Source: Paludibacter sp.
Lineage (GTDB): Bacteria > Bacteroidota > Bacteroidia > Bacteroidales > Paludibacteraceae
Direction of reading: 5' to 3'
DNA length: 64,000 nucleotides
Assembly (NCBI GenBank): GCA_028692715.1
Contig: JAQUWU010000018.1
Span: 1-64,000, forward strand
A model generated the notes under the pieces. It saw nothing but the letters and a program-made list of their open reading frames with translations. It was not told the DNA's origin and ran no database searches. How positions within the stretch are numbered: the stretch's first letter is position 1; the number at the start of each line of letters is the position of its first letter. Of this stretch, positions 26,425 to 36,112 are shown piece by piece. A program made the position numbers and the translations under genes.

Positions 26425-28860
26425 ATGAGTAAAAAATCATTTTCGGTAATTATTCTGATTTTATTGTCATTCTCTATTTTCTCTAAAGCAGAAGTCAGAA
26501 CAGAAATTGTGTTGACCGATTATTGGAAATTTCAAAAAGGGAAAGTTGAGCAAGCCTATCAGAAAGATTTTGACGATTCGAAATGGGAATCGGTTACAGT
26601 TCCTCATGATTGGGCTATCTATGGGCCATTTGACAAAGAAATTGACAAACAATCCGTTGCTATTGAACAAAACGGTGAAAAAATTGCCCGCGAAAAGACC
26701 GGACGCACAGGGGCTTTGCCTTATATTGGCGAAGGTTGGTACCGCAACCAGTTCACACTTCCAGATTATAAAAAAGGACAAAAAGTTTTGATTATTTTTG
26801 ATGGAGCAATGAGTGAACCAACAATTTACCTGAACGGCGAAAAAGTGGGAGAATGGGGTTATGGTTATAGCTATTTCTATTTCGATATTTCTAAAAATAT
26901 TATCGAAAATGGAAAGAATACACTGGCTGTTCATTTAAACAATCGCCCCATGTCATCACGGTGGTATCCCGGAGCTGGATTGTATCGTAAAGTTAGACTT
27001 ATTATAAAAGAAGACGAAAATATTACTCAATGGGGCACTTCTATTACTACGCCGTTAATTACCAAAGACATGGCAAGAGTAAACATCAAAACTCGTGTCA
27101 ACGGAGAAAACCTGCGATTAGAAACAGGTATTTTTGATGCCAATGGGAAAAAAGTTTCTGAAAATTCGTCCTCAACGCAGTTTGGGAATGAATTTAACCA
27201 AAACATAAAGCTGGAAAAACCGAATTTATGGAGTCCTGAAACACCCTATTTGTATACAGCCCTAACAAAACTTTTTGCCGGAGAAATTTTGAAAGATGAA
27301 GTCACAACAAAGTTTGGAGTGCGGGAAATCAAATACGAAGCAACCAAAGGTTTCAGCCTGAACGGACAGGTTCGAAAATTCAAAGGTGTATGCTTACATC
27401 ACGATTTAGGCCCGTTGGGAACAGCCATCAATAAATCCGCATTACGCCGTCAATTGACCATTTTAAAAGACATGGGTTGCGATGCTATTCGCAGTTCGCA
27501 CAATATGCCATCGTTGGAGCAACTGGAATTATGCGACGAAATGGGCTTTATGTTTTTGGCTGAAAGTTTCGACGAATGGGCAAAACCAAAAGTAAAAAAC
27601 GGTTATCATTTATTTTTTGATGAATATGCTGAAAAAGATGTTGTGAACTTGGTACAAGCCACCCGAAATCATCCATGCATTGTAATGTGGAGTGCTGGAA
27701 ACGAAGTCCCCGACCAATGGGGCTCCGAAGGTGTAAAACGAGCAAAATGGTTGCAGGAAATTTTCCATCGCGAAGATCCGACCCGACCCGTAACTGTTGG
27801 TATGGATCAGGTAAAAGCAACTATGAGTTCGGGATTTGGCGCATTGCTGGATATTCCCGGACTTAATTACCGCGTAAACTTGTACGATGAAGCTTTCAAA
27901 GTTTTTCCACAGGGATTTATTTTAGGTTCGGAAACCGCATCAACCATTAGTTCAAGAGGAATTTATAAATTTCCAGTCGAGCAGTTTAAAAATAAAAAAT
28001 ACGACGATCATCAATGTTCTTCCTATGATTTGGAAGCTTGCAGTTGGTCGAATGTTCCCGATATTGATTTCGTGGAGCAGGATGATAAACCTTGGGTTAT
28101 TGGAGAATTTGTTTGGACAGGATTTGATTATCTGGGCGAACCAACTCCTTACGATGAAGTCTGGCCTTCGCGCAGTTCATATTTCGGAATCAACGACTTA
28201 GCCGGATTACCAAAAGATCGTTTTTATTTATATCGCAGTCGTTGGAATACAAAGGATGCCACCTTGCATATTCTTCCCCACTGGAATTGGAAAGGTCGTG
28301 AAGGTCAAATAACCCCTGTTTTTGCTTATACAAGCTACAAAAGTGCCGAACTTTTTGTAAACGGAGAAAGTATGGGTATTCAACATAAAAATGATTCAAC
28401 CATTCAAAACCGTTATCGATTAATGTGGATGAATGTAAAATACGAACCTGGAACATTGAAAGTTGTAGCTTACGATAATGACGGAAAAGTTGCAGCAACT
28501 GAAGAAATTCGTACAGCAGGAAAACCTTATCGTATCATTCTTCAACCGGATCGTTCGACCATTAAAGCAGATGGCAACGATATTTCATTTGTGACAGTCT
28601 CGGTAGTGGATAAAAACGGAGTTCCCTGCCCTACCGCCACCAGCCAATTGACTTTTGATGTAACTGGAAATGCAAAATACCGTGCAGCTTGTAACGGCGA
28701 TGCTACTTCGCTTGAACTTTTTCATTTACCAACCATGAAATTGTTCAGTGGAAAACTTGTTGTGCTGGTACAATCCGATACGAAAGTTGGTGATATTAAA
28801 TTAATTGTAAAAGGAAAAGGATTGAAAACGGCTAATCTTAATTTAAAATCAGAAAAGTGA
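26425..28860 (+). CDS. GH2 beta-galactosidase-type glycosidase, exported
   Basis: The 811-residue product has a signal peptide (about 1-22), a GH2 sugar-binding domain (WKFQKGKVEQAYQ ... PHDWAIYGPFD), an immunoglobulin-like domain and a TIM barrel. By analogy with LacZ the acid/base is Glu427 in SAGNEV and the nucleophile Glu503 in GSETAS. The barrel ends in GEFVWTGFDYLGEPTPY. A DUF4982-like domain and a bacterial Ig-like (Big) domain complete the C-terminus, the usual layout for Bacteroidota GH2. Beside pectinases it most likely removes galactose from pectin side chains, which is inference. It lies 36 bp after GH28. Confidence 0.92.
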   Translation: MSKKSFSVIILILLSFSIFSKAEVRTEIVLTDYWKFQKGKVEQAYQKDFDDSKWESVTVPHDWAIYGPFDKEIDKQSVAIEQNGEKIAREKTGRTGALPYIGEGWYRNQFTLPDYKKGQKVLIIFDGAMSEPTIYLNGEKVGEWGYGYSYFYFDISKNIIENGKNTLAVHLNNRPMSSRWYPGAGLYRKVRLIIKEDENITQWGTSITTPLITKDMARVNIKTRVNGENLRLETGIFDANGKKVSENSSSTQFGNEFNQNIKLEKPNLWSPETPYLYTALTKLFAGEILKDEVTTKFGVREIKYEATKGFSLNGQVRKFKGVCLHHDLGPLGTAINKSALRRQLTILKDMGCDAIRSSHNMPSLEQLELCDEMGFMFLAESFDEWAKPKVKNGYHLFFDEYAEKDVVNLVQATRNHPCIVMWSAGNEVPDQWGSEGVKRAKWLQEIFHREDPTRPVTVGMDQVKATMSSGFGALLDIPGLNYRVNLYDEAFKVFPQGFILGSETASTISSRGIYKFPVEQFKNKKYDDHQCSSYDLEACSWSNVPDIDFVEQDDKPWVIGEFVWTGFDYLGEPTPYDEVWPSRSSYFGINDLAGLPKDRFYLYRSRWNTKDATLHILPHWNWKGREGQITPVFAYTSYKSAELFVNGESMGIQHKNDSTIQNRYRLMWMNVKYEPGTLKVVAYDNDGKVAATEEIRTAGKPYRIILQPDRSTIKADGNDISFVTVSVVDKNGVPCPTATSQLTFDVTGNAKYRAACNGDATSLELFHLPTMKLFSGKLVVLVQSDTKVGDIKLIVKGKGLKTANLNLKSEK

Positions 28861-28945
28861 TTTAAAAATTAATACATCTGAATTTCTACGTGTTGCATAA
28901 AAAAGAAAACTAACAACCACTTCTAAATGATAAGTCAAAATTTTT

Positions 28946-29852
28946 ATGTAAAATATCATAGTAGGATTAGGCGAAATTTTATGGGATATATTACCCAATG
29001 GGAAAGTGTTAGGTGGTGCTCCGGCTAACTTTGCCTATCATGTTTCTCAGTTTGGGTTTGACGGACGTGTTATTAGTGCCTTTGACAATGATAAATTAGG
29101 TGATGAAATTATTGAGAACCTTGATAATAAAGTATTGAAATACATTGTGGAAAAAACGCCATACCCTACAGGTAATGTAGTGGTTACATTAGATAGTAAA
29201 GGAATTCCCCGGTATGAAATAACACAAAATGTGGCGTGGGATAATATTCCTTTCACACCCGAAATGGAAAAAATGGCGCGCAAAACAAAAACTGTATGTT
29301 TCGGATCGTTGGCACAACGTAGTCAAACATCCCGAATCACAATTCATCATTTTTTAAACCTTTTACCTTCCGATGTTTAAAAGTTTTCGATATAAATTTA
29401 CGTCAGCATTTTTATTCCTATGAAGTTATTCATAATTCATTATCTCGCTGTAATATACTGAAAATAAACGATGAAGAAGTTGTGCAGGTTGCAAAACTTT
29501 TCGGATGGGAAAATAAATCAGAGTTGTAAATTTGTAACCAATTACTCGAAAATTATACACTAAAAAAGGTTGTGCTGACAAAAGGCACACAGGGTAGTTA
29601 TGTAATTTCGCAAACTGAAACGTCATTTAAACCAACTCTTGTGGTTGAAGTTGCCGATACAGTAGGAGCTGGCTATTCTTTTACTGCCGGATTTAATCCT
29701 CACTTTTGAAAGGTAAAAGCCTTGCAGAAGCTCACCAAATTGCTGTAGAAGTTGCATCATTTGTTTGTACACAACATGGTGCAATGCCGATATTGCCTGA
29801 TTCTATTTTAAAAAAACAAATTGAATCTGATGCTTTTACCCTGATTAAATAA
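28946..29852 (+). pseudogene. Decayed PfkB-family sugar kinase (fructokinase-like)
   Basis: Translation pieced across frames gives a recognisable PfkB kinase: IIVGLGEILWDILP, GGAPANFAYHVSQFG, KVFDINLRQHFYS, LKINDEE and DTVGAG. Lesions are several. Codon 2 is TAA (28949-28951), probably from AAA. A frameshift lies near 29376. A second stop is at 29527-29529. The catalytic aspartate of DTVGAGDSF is a TAT tyrosine codon (29674-29676). Another frameshift lies near 29700. The gene probably once phosphorylated a sugar released by the locus. An internal GTG-started fragment of 124 codons remains open but lacks the active site. Confidence 0.9.
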
Positions 29853-29881
29853 AAACCAAAATCAACCAATCAAGAAAAATA

Positions 29882-30325
29882 ATGGCAAATAAAACTTCAC
29901 AACACATTTTAGGAACTTCAGCAAATCTTTTGGGGTTTTGTTTATTTGTAATTACTTCTTTGCACATAGCAAATAAGTCCGAAGGAAGTTTGATTGATGA
30001 ATTTACTTCTATTGTTGCATTATTTCTAACAATTTCGTCTGTGTTTTCCTTTATTTCAATCAAGACGGAAGACAAGCAACGTGAAAAGAAATTTGAACTA
30101 CTTGCTGACTATTTATTTATTATTTCATTAATAGGCGTTTTTGGAATAATTTTATTTATAATTGTGAATTTCTGGAGTAAAATAACTGATTCATTCCTTT
30201 TACTACATTTTTTTATAATTTATTACCTTTACTCAAAAAGCTGGACAAAAAAACCAATTATCTCTCTAATCCAATTTCATAGCATTAATATTCAAGAACT
30301 TACAGTTTATCTTGACTCTTTCTGA
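29882..30325 (+). CDS. Conserved hypothetical membrane protein
   Basis: The 147-residue product has about four hydrophobic segments: 11-32, 42-60, 75-97 and 104-118. It starts MANKTSQHILGTSANLLGF, which I recognise as a conserved Bacteroidota hypothetical, and lacks a signal peptide. A short charged loop (KTEDKQREKKFE) separates segments two and three. The last 25 residues are less hydrophobic. It follows the kinase remnant by 29 bp and I can assign no role. Confidence 0.65.
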   Translation: MANKTSQHILGTSANLLGFCLFVITSLHIANKSEGSLIDEFTSIVALFLTISSVFSFISIKTEDKQREKKFELLADYLFIISLIGVFGIILFIIVNFWSKITDSFLLLHFFIIYYLYSKSWTKKPIISLIQFHSINIQELTVYLDSF

Positions 30326-30392
30326 TTTCCCTCCTTTATATATACAGATATAAAATTATGTGAATGCCTCAACAAAATGGCAATTATGTTTT

Positions 30393-30400
30393 TATCTTTG
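30393..30400 (+). promoter_or_regulatory. -7 box of the second GH28 gene
   Basis: TATCTTTG, 59 bp before the ATG at 30460. No TTG partner is seen at the usual distance. Confidence 0.5.
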
Positions 30401-30459
30401 AAAATTAACAAAAAACTTTTTTGACTAGAATATTACTGTAATTTTCAAAAAACACACAA

Positions 30460-31968
30460 ATGAAATTTAAAATTCTTCTAATTCTTCTTACGGGATTTTT
30501 TACGAATGCTGAAATTGACGCACAAAATGTAGTTTGGGCTGATAAATTAGAAACCAACCTCTCAAAACTAGCCGATTCGCTTACTACCCATTTAAAACCA
30601 TGGAAAGTTCCAGCCCGGGTTTTTAAAGTAGAAGATTTTGGCGCAAAAGCTGATAGTGTAACCATAAATACTCTTGCTATACAAAACGCCATTAACACTT
30701 GTTCTGCATCGGGCGGAGGCGTTGTACTTTTTTCGAAAGGAAATTTTGTGATAGGTACCATTGAGCTTAAATCGAACGTTATGTTAGAGATTTCGAAAGG
30801 GGCTAAACTACTGGGAAGTACTAATATGATTGATTATCCTGAAAAAATTGAGTCGCTTGTTAGTATTATGAGCGAAAAGTATGAATTCAAACAATCCCTT
30901 ATTTTTGCAGAGAAAGTGGAAAATATTGGCATTCGGGGGCAGGGAGAAATTTATTTCAGGGGTGAAAAAACAAATTTTCCGGGACCCGAAACCATCACAA
31001 AAATAGTAGACAAGCCGCTTGGAATAAGGATTATTGAATGTAAAAACATCGTGCTGGAAAATATTTCATTACGAAATTCGGCTGCCTGGATGCAAAATTA
31101 CTTGCATTGCGAAAATCTGATTTTTGATGGTATAAAAGTCTCCAACCATGCAAACTATAACAACGATGGATTAGATCCGGATGGCTGTAAAAATCTTATT
31201 GTCAGAAATTGTTTTATCAACGCCGAAGATGACGCCATGTGTTTTAAAGGTGCTAGCAATTGCAGTTCGGAAAATATTTTAATCGAAAATTCAACTTTTA
31301 TTTCGACCTGTAACGCATTGAAAATAGGAACTGACACACAGGGTTCATTTAAAAATATTATTGCCCGAAACTTAACATTGGGAGGCATTCCCGACACATT
31401 GGAATCACTGATGGGGCACGAAGCCAGCACAGGTATAACGCTTTCCACTGTTGATGGTGGAAATGTGGAGAATATTCTCATTTCAAATATCAAAATTAAC
31501 CAAGCTCGCTGCCCGATTTTCCTTCGCATTGGCGATAGAGGAAGAGTTATAAAAGAAATTGAAAAACCAGCGCCGGGAAAACTAAATCGTATCATCATTA
31601 AAAATATCAAAGGATCTTCTAATTATATACAAGGCTCTTTTATTTCAGGAATAAAGGGTCATTCAATCCAAGACATTGTAATTCAAAATATGAAAATTTC
31701 GATGATGGGCGGTGGAACAAAAGAGATGGCGAACTCTACAGTAGTAGAAGATGAAGCCGGATATCCCGATGCCCATCAATTTTCAAGAAATGGACTCCCT
31801 GCTTATGGATTTTTCATCAGACATGCTCGAAATATCCATCTAAAAAACATCAAAATCTCTCCAAAAAATAAAGACGAAAGAGCAATTATAACATTGGGTG
31901 AAAATACTCAAAATGTTTTATTTAATGGAAATACTTTAAACAAACAGGATATTTTTTTAGTAAAATGA
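30460..31968 (+). CDS. Divergent GH28-family glycoside hydrolase, exported
   Basis: The 502-residue product has a signal peptide (about 1-21, ending IDAQ) and a right-handed beta-helix with a Pectate_lyase_3-like start (VEDFGAKADSVTINTLAIQNAI shortened). Family aspartates are in NNDGLDPDG (Asp236, Asp239) and AEDDAMCFK (Asp257-Asp258). The usual GHG histidine is replaced by asparagine in TCNALKIGTDTQG, a variant known from divergent GH28 clades. It may therefore act on a different pectic bond such as a rhamnogalacturonan or an exo site. It has its own -7 box and is not in the GH28-GH2 operon. Confidence 0.82.
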   Translation: MKFKILLILLTGFFTNAEIDAQNVVWADKLETNLSKLADSLTTHLKPWKVPARVFKVEDFGAKADSVTINTLAIQNAINTCSASGGGVVLFSKGNFVIGTIELKSNVMLEISKGAKLLGSTNMIDYPEKIESLVSIMSEKYEFKQSLIFAEKVENIGIRGQGEIYFRGEKTNFPGPETITKIVDKPLGIRIIECKNIVLENISLRNSAAWMQNYLHCENLIFDGIKVSNHANYNNDGLDPDGCKNLIVRNCFINAEDDAMCFKGASNCSSENILIENSTFISTCNALKIGTDTQGSFKNIIARNLTLGGIPDTLESLMGHEASTGITLSTVDGGNVENILISNIKINQARCPIFLRIGDRGRVIKEIEKPAPGKLNRIIIKNIKGSSNYIQGSFISGIKGHSIQDIVIQNMKISMMGGGTKEMANSTVVEDEAGYPDAHQFSRNGLPAYGFFIRHARNIHLKNIKISPKNKDERAIITLGENTQNVLFNGNTLNKQDIFLVK

Positions 31969-32347
31969 AATTTAGTACATAACAAAAAAATGATTTGATT
32001 TGCAGTAAACCGTTTAACCTATTTCAAAATATTATCAAGCCTTAAAAAGTCTCCGCTTCTATTTTTTCAAATAATTGAAAAACCCTGTGTAAATGATTTG
32101 ACGTTACACATATTGCATTTATCCCAAATTAGTCTCTTATTCATTTAAAATAATAAGGAACAAGCAATTTGACTACGTCGATTTTCAACTCCCAACAGCT
32201 TGATAGAGTAATTCAAGCGACTAGGAAGTCTCTTGTCCCCTACTTCTCACCTTTCTTTAGAAATTAGCAAAAACATTATCTACAAAATAATTGTTTTCTT
32301 AATTCTGTAATTAGTAACTTTGCAGCCTTAAAATTTTCAAATTATAA
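31969..32347 (+). promoter_or_regulatory. Intergenic region with the promoter of the ABC exporter
   Basis: No gene is seen in this 379-bp gap. Near its right end TTG (32291-32293), 21 bp, then TAACTTTG (32315-32322) form a good promoter 25 bp before the first ABC gene. I see no repeat family member or terminator in the remainder. Confidence 0.65.
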
Positions 32348-34108
32348 ATGGCAAAAGAAACAATTAAAGATAAACCTTCCGAAGCACAATCACCCAAAGC
32401 AAATATTTTTGAGGTGTTGAAACCTTATAAATTGATGATCAGCTTTTTGATTTTTTTTGCATTAATGAGCAATGGCGTCAATCTGATTATTCCAAAACTG
32501 ATTTCGAGAGGTATTGATGATTTTTCAGCTGGCAACTTTTCATACGAACGATTAGTTATTGAATTTTTAGGTGCTGCATTTATTATCTTGATTTTCACCT
32601 TTTTACAGGGATTGTTACAGACTTATGCTTCAGAAAAAGTCGCGAGAGATTTACGTACAAATCTCGCCAACAAAATTTCACGTCAGAGCTACGCTTTTAT
32701 TCAGGAATCAAATCCTTCAAAGCTACTTACCAATCTGACTTCTGATATCGATTCGGTAAAAATGTTTGTTTCAATGGCTATTGTATCGCTCGCTTCGTCG
32801 GTTTTTATCATTGTAGGAGCGGGAATTTTACTCTTTTCCATCAACTGGGAACTTGCCCTTTCTGTATTAACCATAATTCCCATTATCGGTGGAGCATTTT
32901 TTATTGTTTTTAGAAAAGTAAGAGTGCTTTTTAAAAAGAGTCGTGAAGTTATTGACTGGCTCAATAAAGTCATCAACGAAAGTATTATGGGTGCGGCTTT
33001 GGTACGAGTACTAAATTCTCAAACACAGGAATACAATAAATTCTTGGATGCTAATACTCAAGCGAAAAGCCTAGGGATTTCCATTCTGAAATTATTTGCA
33101 ACACTTATGCCCGTAGTGGTTTTTGTCGGTAACCTCGCAACGCTTATCATTCTTGCCTTAGGTGGACATTATGTGATTACAGACGCCATGACCTTGGGTG
33201 ATTTTGCGGCTTTTAACTCTTACCTCGTTTTACTTATCTTTCCTATTATTGTAATCGGTTTTATCAGTAATTTCATTGTACAGGCATCCGTTTCGTATGG
33301 TAGGATTTGTCAGGTATTGGATGCTCCCGAAACGGGAATTAGCGGAACAATTAAAGCTGATTTAAAAGGAAGTATTGAAATGCAGGATATAACAGTAAAA
33401 TATGGCGACAAACCGGCATTGAAAAACGTTTCGTTCAAAATTACTGCCGGAAGCAAAACTGCCATTATTGGCCCAACTGCTGCGGGAAAATCACAGTTAT
33501 TATATTTACTCACCGGATTAATTCAACCTAACGAAGGAAAAATTACTTTTGACAATATCAATATTAATGATTATATAAAAGAAAGTTTTCAGTTTCAAAT
33601 TGGATTCGTTTTTCAGGATAGTGTTATTTTCAATATGAGTTTGCGTGAAAATATTGCATTCAACGAAAAAGTAACGAATAAATTGATGGAAAAAGCCATT
33701 CAAACAGCTGAATTGAATGATTTTATTGATGCGTTACCGCAAGGTCTGGAAACCATTGTGAGCGAGCGGGGAACAAGTCTTTCGGGCGGTCAGAAACAAC
33801 GTATTATGCTGGCAAGAGCGTTAGCCTTAAATCCGAAAATTCTGTTGCTCGACGATTTTACAGCACGTGTCGACTCACAAACGGAAGAAAAGATTTTAGA
33901 AAATGTCAAAAATAATTATCCGGGAATAACCTTGCTGTCGGTTACGCAAAAGATCGCTTCTGTACAAAATTACGAACAAATTATTTTATTGGAAGAAGGT
34001 GAAATTCTCGGAGCAGGAACACACCAACATTTGATGGAAACCAGTCCGGAATATATTCAAATATTTAATTCTCAGCGTAGCACAAATCATTTACCCCCAA
34101 CCCCCTAA
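32348..34108 (+). CDS. ABC exporter subunit with degenerate ATPase site residues
   Basis: The 586-residue half-transporter has six transmembrane helices (residues about 25-310) and a C-terminal nucleotide-binding domain. Walker A is GPTAAGKSQ and the signature is canonical LSGGQ. Walker B ends in Asp-Asp (LLLDDFTARVD), so the catalytic glutamate is aspartate, and the switch histidine is glutamine (SVTQKIAS). This is the pattern of one half of a heterodimeric exporter. The last residues LPPTP and the stop lie inside a CCCCTAAAGGGG repeat. Its partner follows at 34232. The substrate (drug, lipid or peptide) is unknown. Confidence 0.92.
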   Translation: MAKETIKDKPSEAQSPKANIFEVLKPYKLMISFLIFFALMSNGVNLIIPKLISRGIDDFSAGNFSYERLVIEFLGAAFIILIFTFLQGLLQTYASEKVARDLRTNLANKISRQSYAFIQESNPSKLLTNLTSDIDSVKMFVSMAIVSLASSVFIIVGAGILLFSINWELALSVLTIIPIIGGAFFIVFRKVRVLFKKSREVIDWLNKVINESIMGAALVRVLNSQTQEYNKFLDANTQAKSLGISILKLFATLMPVVVFVGNLATLIILALGGHYVITDAMTLGDFAAFNSYLVLLIFPIIVIGFISNFIVQASVSYGRICQVLDAPETGISGTIKADLKGSIEMQDITVKYGDKPALKNVSFKITAGSKTAIIGPTAAGKSQLLYLLTGLIQPNEGKITFDNININDYIKESFQFQIGFVFQDSVIFNMSLRENIAFNEKVTNKLMEKAIQTAELNDFIDALPQGLETIVSERGTSLSGGQKQRIMLARALALNPKILLLDDFTARVDSQTEEKILENVKNNYPGITLLSVTQKIASVQNYEQIILLEEGEILGAGTHQHLMETSPEYIQIFNSQRSTNHLPPTP

Positions 34109-34219
34109 AGGGGACTTTTGAGTGCAATTAGGGGACTATTTACATAAATCAAAAAAATAATAAATATATAACAATATAAAACTCTACTCCGAAAAAATCC
34201 CCCTTTAGGGGTTAGGGGT
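34094..34219. repeat. Inverted pair of CCCCTAAAGGGG palindromes
   Basis: One copy (34094-34113) overlaps the end of the first ABC gene and supplies its stop. An inverted copy (34199-34219) lies just before the second gene. The arrangement resembles a bacterial interspersed mosaic pair. Confidence 0.8.
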
Positions 34220-34231
34220 CTTTAAATTAAT

Positions 34232-35998
34232 ATGTCATATAATTTAAATATAAATAAAGATTCGGTTAAAAACGAGAAAGTCAGTACGGCAACTACCTTG
34301 AAACGGCTCATGACTTTGATGGGAAAGGAACGTAAAAGTCTGTACATTGCCATGATTTTTATTTTCATAAATGCCGGACTTAACCTTATCGGACCTTATT
34401 TGCTGGGCTACACAGTGGATCATTATGTGGTGACCAAACAATTTGATGGTGTGATAAAATTTTCGCTCATCCTACTCGGAATCTATGCCCTGGCATTAGT
34501 TAGTGGCTATACACAAGCTCAAATGATGGGACGAGTTGGTCAACGAATGTTGTTTAATCTTCGAAACACCATTTTTACAAAACTCCAAGAATTACCCATT
34601 GATTTTTTCAACCAAAATAAAGCCGGAGATTTAATTTCGCGTGTAAATAACGATACCGATAAAATAAACCAGTTTTTTTCGCAATCTCTGGTGCAATTTA
34701 TGAGTGCCATTTTCAGTATGGTAGGTGCAGGTATCTTTTTGCTTTCTATTAATTTTAAATTGGCATTGGCAGCACTTGCTCCTGCCCTGTTGCTCTTTTT
34801 CTTTACCCGAAGTATTTCGCCCTGGGTAAAAAACTTAAATGCCAATAACATGAAAAGTACAGGCAGCCTGAGTTCTGAAATTCAGGAAAGTCTGAACAAT
34901 TTTAAAGTCATTGTAGCATTTAACCGCCGCGATTATTTCCGCAAACGTTTCGACGAAGTGAATACTGAAAATTACGGAACATCAATAAAAGCAGGTATTG
35001 CTAATAATATTTTTATGCCTGTATTCAGCTTTGTTTCAAGTATTGGACAACTCATTGTGCTGGCTTTTGGTATTTATTTGATTTCAATAGGAGAATTCTC
35101 CATTGGGTTGCTCATAAGTTTTCTGGCATATATTGCACAATTTTACAATCCTCTTCGACAAATAGCTGCACTTTGGGCTAATTTTCAGGTTTCGTTGGCA
35201 GGTTGGGATCGAATATCACAGATTCTGGTTATGGAAAATAATCTGAATGTGATAAAAAAAGATGAAAAAGATGAAAGTGCCGGGTTGCTTTCGTTCCGTG
35301 ATGTTTCGTTCGAATATGTGGCGGGGAAGCCCATTCTTAAAAATGTAAATATCGATTTGGAACGTGGAAAAATTTATGCTTTCGTGGGTCCTACAGGTGG
35401 TGGAAAAACAACTACGGCTTCACTGATTGCACGACTGTATGACCCAACTGAAGGAAAAATTTTATTGGACGGACAGGATATTCGCTCTTATAGTATTGGC
35501 GACCGAACTGCAAAAATCGGATTTATTCTTCAAGAACCATTTCTTTTTACGGGAACAGTACGCGATAATATTTTATACGGTAATGCCTGTTTTGCTGACC
35601 TAACAAACGATGAACTCATTGGAGAAATGAAAGAAGTCGGTTTGGACGGTTTACTCGGTCGTTTCGATGGTGGTTTGAATGCACAACTACATACCGAAGG
35701 TGATAGCATTAGTTTGGGACAAAAACAAATTATTGCCTTTATTCGTGCCATTCTTCGTCGTCCTGATTTATTAATTTTAGACGAAGCAACAGCTAATATT
35801 GACACGGTAACAGAACAATTGCTCGACGAAATTCTACGAAAATTACCCAAGCAAAGTACTCGAATTGTGATTGCTCACCGCTTGAACACAATAGAAAATG
35901 CCGACGAAATATATTTTGTCAATTCCGGAGCGGTGACAAAAGCAGGTTCGTTGAACGATGCTGTGGAGTTGCTGATGAGTGGAAAAAGAGAAAGTTGA
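34232..35998 (+). CDS. ABC exporter subunit with consensus catalytic site
   Basis: This 588-residue half-transporter has six transmembrane helices and an ATPase domain. Walker A is GPTGGGKTT, Walker B is intact with the catalytic glutamate (LLILDEATANID), and the switch histidine is present (IAHRLNT), but the signature is ISLGQ instead of LSGGQ. Combined with the partner upstream, one composite site would be catalytic and the other degenerate, as in heterodimeric exporters such as TM287/288. It lies 123 bp after the first gene and is surely co-transcribed or co-regulated with it. Confidence 0.93.
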   Translation: MSYNLNINKDSVKNEKVSTATTLKRLMTLMGKERKSLYIAMIFIFINAGLNLIGPYLLGYTVDHYVVTKQFDGVIKFSLILLGIYALALVSGYTQAQMMGRVGQRMLFNLRNTIFTKLQELPIDFFNQNKAGDLISRVNNDTDKINQFFSQSLVQFMSAIFSMVGAGIFLLSINFKLALAALAPALLLFFFTRSISPWVKNLNANNMKSTGSLSSEIQESLNNFKVIVAFNRRDYFRKRFDEVNTENYGTSIKAGIANNIFMPVFSFVSSIGQLIVLAFGIYLISIGEFSIGLLISFLAYIAQFYNPLRQIAALWANFQVSLAGWDRISQILVMENNLNVIKKDEKDESAGLLSFRDVSFEYVAGKPILKNVNIDLERGKIYAFVGPTGGGKTTTASLIARLYDPTEGKILLDGQDIRSYSIGDRTAKIGFILQEPFLFTGTVRDNILYGNACFADLTNDELIGEMKEVGLDGLLGRFDGGLNAQLHTEGDSISLGQKQIIAFIRAILRRPDLLILDEATANIDTVTEQLLDEILRKLPKQSTRIVIAHRLNTIENADEIYFVNSGAVTKAGSLNDAVELLMSGKRES

Positions 35999-36112
35999 AT
36001 GTTTTTCGCAAAAGCGCTAAGTCACAAAATTACTATTTAAATTACTATCTATTCTTTCTTAGCTTCTCTGCACTTTTGTTTGAGGTTATTTTTTAACTTT
36101 CTCAAAGGGACT

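Noticed and set aside
29006..29380. A separate 124-codon gene in the kinase remnant
   Set aside because: It starts at an internal GTG, covers only part of a PfkB fold and lacks the active site, so it is part of the pseudogene.
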